6,335 nucleotides of DNA, taken from positions 1-6,335 of the forward strand of contig NZ_CDSC02000360.1 of the NCBI RefSeq assembly GCF_001298715.1, given 5' to 3'. The notes under the pieces are model-generated. The model had not been told where the DNA came from. It saw only the letters and a list, made by a program, of their open reading frames with translations, and did no database searches. Origin of the DNA: Bathymodiolus azoricus thioautotrophic gill symbiont. Lineage in GTDB: Bacteria > Pseudomonadota > Gammaproteobacteria > PS1 > Pseudothioglobaceae. How positions within the stretch are numbered: position 1 is the first letter of the stretch; every line of letters starts with the position of its first letter. A program made the position numbers and the translations under genes. Positions 5,998 to 6,335 of this stretch are shown one piece after another.

Positions 5998-6335
5998 ATG
6001 AACACACAAGAGTTGGTAATAAAAAATCGTCCTAATGCTATCAATATGGTTAATAAGGGGAGTAGTGCATATATTGAATCTGTGCCTCCTATTGTTGATA
6101 TTTTGGCGGTCTTACATAGAAAAGTTATAGGCTATGATGCTCAAAATTTAAAACTAGAAACACAAGATAGATTTATATTAAGCAAGGCTCATGCAGGTAT
6201 TGGGGAGTATATCACTTTAGTTGAGGTTGGAGTTAAAGATAAATATATTGCAACTACAGGCGCTCAAGAATATTTAAGGAATACTGTTAGGACTTCTAAA
6301 AAATTCATAATAAAATCAATTTTAAGAATAGATAG
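5998..6335 (+). CDS. transketolase N-terminal-subunit-like protein, 5' part only, divergent or decaying
   Basis: The frame opens at ATG 5998, 9 nt after the rfbH stop, and stays open for 112 codons to the right edge. Residues 11-75 resemble the start of split transketolase N-terminal subunits: NMVNKG, IVDILAVLH (residues 32-40) and DRFILSKAHAGIGEY (57-71). Several positions normally fixed in the thiamine-diphosphate family are changed: the usual G-H-I/P-G becomes A-Y-I-E (24-27), and SKGHA becomes SKAHA. After about residue 80 no family similarity is evident, and the expected GH(V/P) motif is absent. The last part, with SKKFIIKSILRID, is basic and ATA-rich. It may be a decaying gene, a fusion created by rearrangement, or a divergent enzyme. 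An intact transketolase pair here would add a ketol group to a sugar; I would not assume activity. No strong Shine-Dalgarno is visible. Confidence 0.6.
   Translation, partial: MNTQELVIKNRPNAINMVNKGSSAYIESVPPIVDILAVLHRKVIGYDAQNLKLETQDRFILSKAHAGIGEYITLVEVGVKDKYIATTGAQEYLRNTVRTSKKFIIKSILRID

Noticed and set aside
1..6335. CRISPR arrays, tRNA or rRNA genes, insertion sequences, toxin-antitoxin or defence genes
   Set aside because: I saw no regular repeats, no transposase motifs, no tRNA-like cloverleaf and no such protein families. Almost all of the window is accounted for by glycan-related coding sequence.

Overview
The window is a compact, single-strand stretch of a surface-polysaccharide (O-antigen or capsule type) gene cluster from an AT-rich bacterium. 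Seven reading frames run rightwards: the tail of an unidentified gene, an FkbM-family methyltransferase, a family GT2 glycosyltransferase, a family GT10 (fucosyltransferase-like) glycosyltransferase, the complete CDP-3,6-dideoxyhexose trio rfbF-rfbG-rfbH, and the first 338 bases of a transketolase-like gene that runs off the right edge. The Rfb proteins resemble, from memory, the Salmonella/Yersinia enzymes along their whole length, which suggests a low-GC gammaproteobacterium or a recipient of such a cassette. The sequence does not fix the taxon.

Layout. Bases 1-130 hold a 31-codon open tail (stop at 93-95), a 12-bp hairpin and a weak promoter-like pair. Bases 131-2837 are a decoration module of methyltransferase, GT2 and GT10 genes, with gaps of 14 nt or less, or a 4-nt ATGA overlap. 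Bases 2853-5988 are rfbF, rfbG and rfbH, with a 6-nt gap between F and G and a 14-nt overlap between G and H. From 5998 to the end is the transketolase-like frame. No gene-free stretch exceeds about 130 bases and no Rho-independent terminator is visible between genes, so co-transcription is the simplest reading.

How the genes work together. RfbF makes CDP-glucose from glucose-1-phosphate and CTP. RfbG oxidises and dehydrates it to CDP-4-keto-6-deoxyglucose. RfbH removes the C3 hydroxyl with PMP and an iron-sulfur centre. The reductase partner and the final 4-keto-processing enzyme are not in the window. The GT2 and GT10 enzymes and the FkbM methyltransferase would assemble and methylate a glycan that may contain the dideoxy sugar.

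Two points stand out. The transketolase-like frame has lost several normally invariant residues and its similarity to the family fades out, so it may be a decaying or repurposed gene. There is also a sharp change in base and codon use between the decoration genes and rfbFGH. I found no evidence of a wholly new biological system here.
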